The position numbers and the translations under genes are program-made. The notes beneath the pieces were generated by a model, which was not told where the DNA came from, ran no database searches, and saw nothing but the letters and a program-made list of their open reading frames with translations. Below are positions 63,801 to 64,000 of a stretch of DNA of 64,000 nucleotides, in pieces (the first letter of the stretch is position 1; every line of letters starts with the position of its first letter). This stretch comes from Leguminivora glycinivorella (taxonomy: Eukaryota > Arthropoda > Insecta > Lepidoptera > Tortricidae). The DNA is taken from NCBI RefSeq assembly GCF_023078275.1, contig NC_062982.1:9002501-9066500 (forward strand), written 5' to 3'.

Positions 63801-64000
63801 CAACTATATGCTCCTGATGTTTGTCATGCTATCTAACGGCGTCAATTAGATACGCCTTCCTTTGTCTCGTGACAATTATCTCGCTGCCCAAGAAAATTAC
63901 ATGTAGATATATATAATATACCTATATTTAAAGTCTATATTATGTACGGGCTGAAAGTTATTAAAAAAAAACAGCATAAAATCAAATTGCAACTGTCCAA

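Overview
The window is eukaryotic, almost certainly lepidopteran (moth or butterfly) DNA. It is AT-rich, its genes are split by introns with GT-AG (once GC-AG) borders, and most of it is debris of mobile elements typical of Lepidoptera: a tRNA-derived SINE, 3' ends carrying AGGGTTCCGTA/TACGGAACCCT, RTE and Jockey-type reverse transcriptase pieces, and very many short foldback or terminal-inverted-repeat (TIR) elements. I cannot name the species. No bacterial-style operon, CRISPR array or defence cluster is present.

Four protein genes and one tRNA gene can be assembled exon by exon with consistent splice phases. (1) Plus strand, 10392-16183: a four-exon Mpv17/PMP22-family membrane protein of 185 aa, with an antisense tRNA-Leu(AAG) in its first intron. 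(2) Plus strand, 20701-23763: a five-exon wax ester synthase/diacylglycerol acyltransferase-like enzyme of 575 aa with the HHxxxDG motif. (3) Minus strand, 33159-24899: a six-exon, 266-aa coiled-coil protein that I do not recognise, convergent with gene 2. (4) Minus strand, 43393-41162: a five-exon MCRIP2 (FAM195A) homologue of 148 aa. These are unrelated housekeeping or metabolic genes and do not form a pathway.

Layout of the rest. 1-8391 is most of a large non-coding LTR retrotransposon on the minus strand: about 3.1-kb LTRs, a tRNA-His-type primer site, a TATA box and a heptamer minisatellite in U3, and exon-like segments on the opposite strand. 8392-10379 and the introns of gene 1 are nested repeats. 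18.1-20.1 kb is a 120-bp satellite arranged as an inverted array. 25.9-34.2 kb (introns of gene 3) holds a palindrome, a 913-bp TIR element, a Jockey-like retroelement, foldbacks and a 603-bp hAT-type element with an 8-bp target duplication. 34.9-40.6 kb holds more MITEs and two long near-perfect hairpins. 44-53 kb holds dispersed repeats and a 5'-truncated RTE copy with a 12-bp target duplication. 53.2-55.3 kb is a TTAA-flanked piggyBac-type element whose unoccupied site survives in a related repeat at 63.06 kb. 60-61.1 kb has a 57-bp minisatellite, an SR-rich coding fragment and an 86/87-bp tandem repeat.

No clearly new multi-gene system was found. The most interesting items are the long-LTR non-coding retrotransposon, the piggyBac-type element with its palindromic repeats and empty site, the inverted satellite, the decayed or alternative duplicate exon in gene 3, and the paired hairpins. 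All calls come from reading the sequence; no database search was run.
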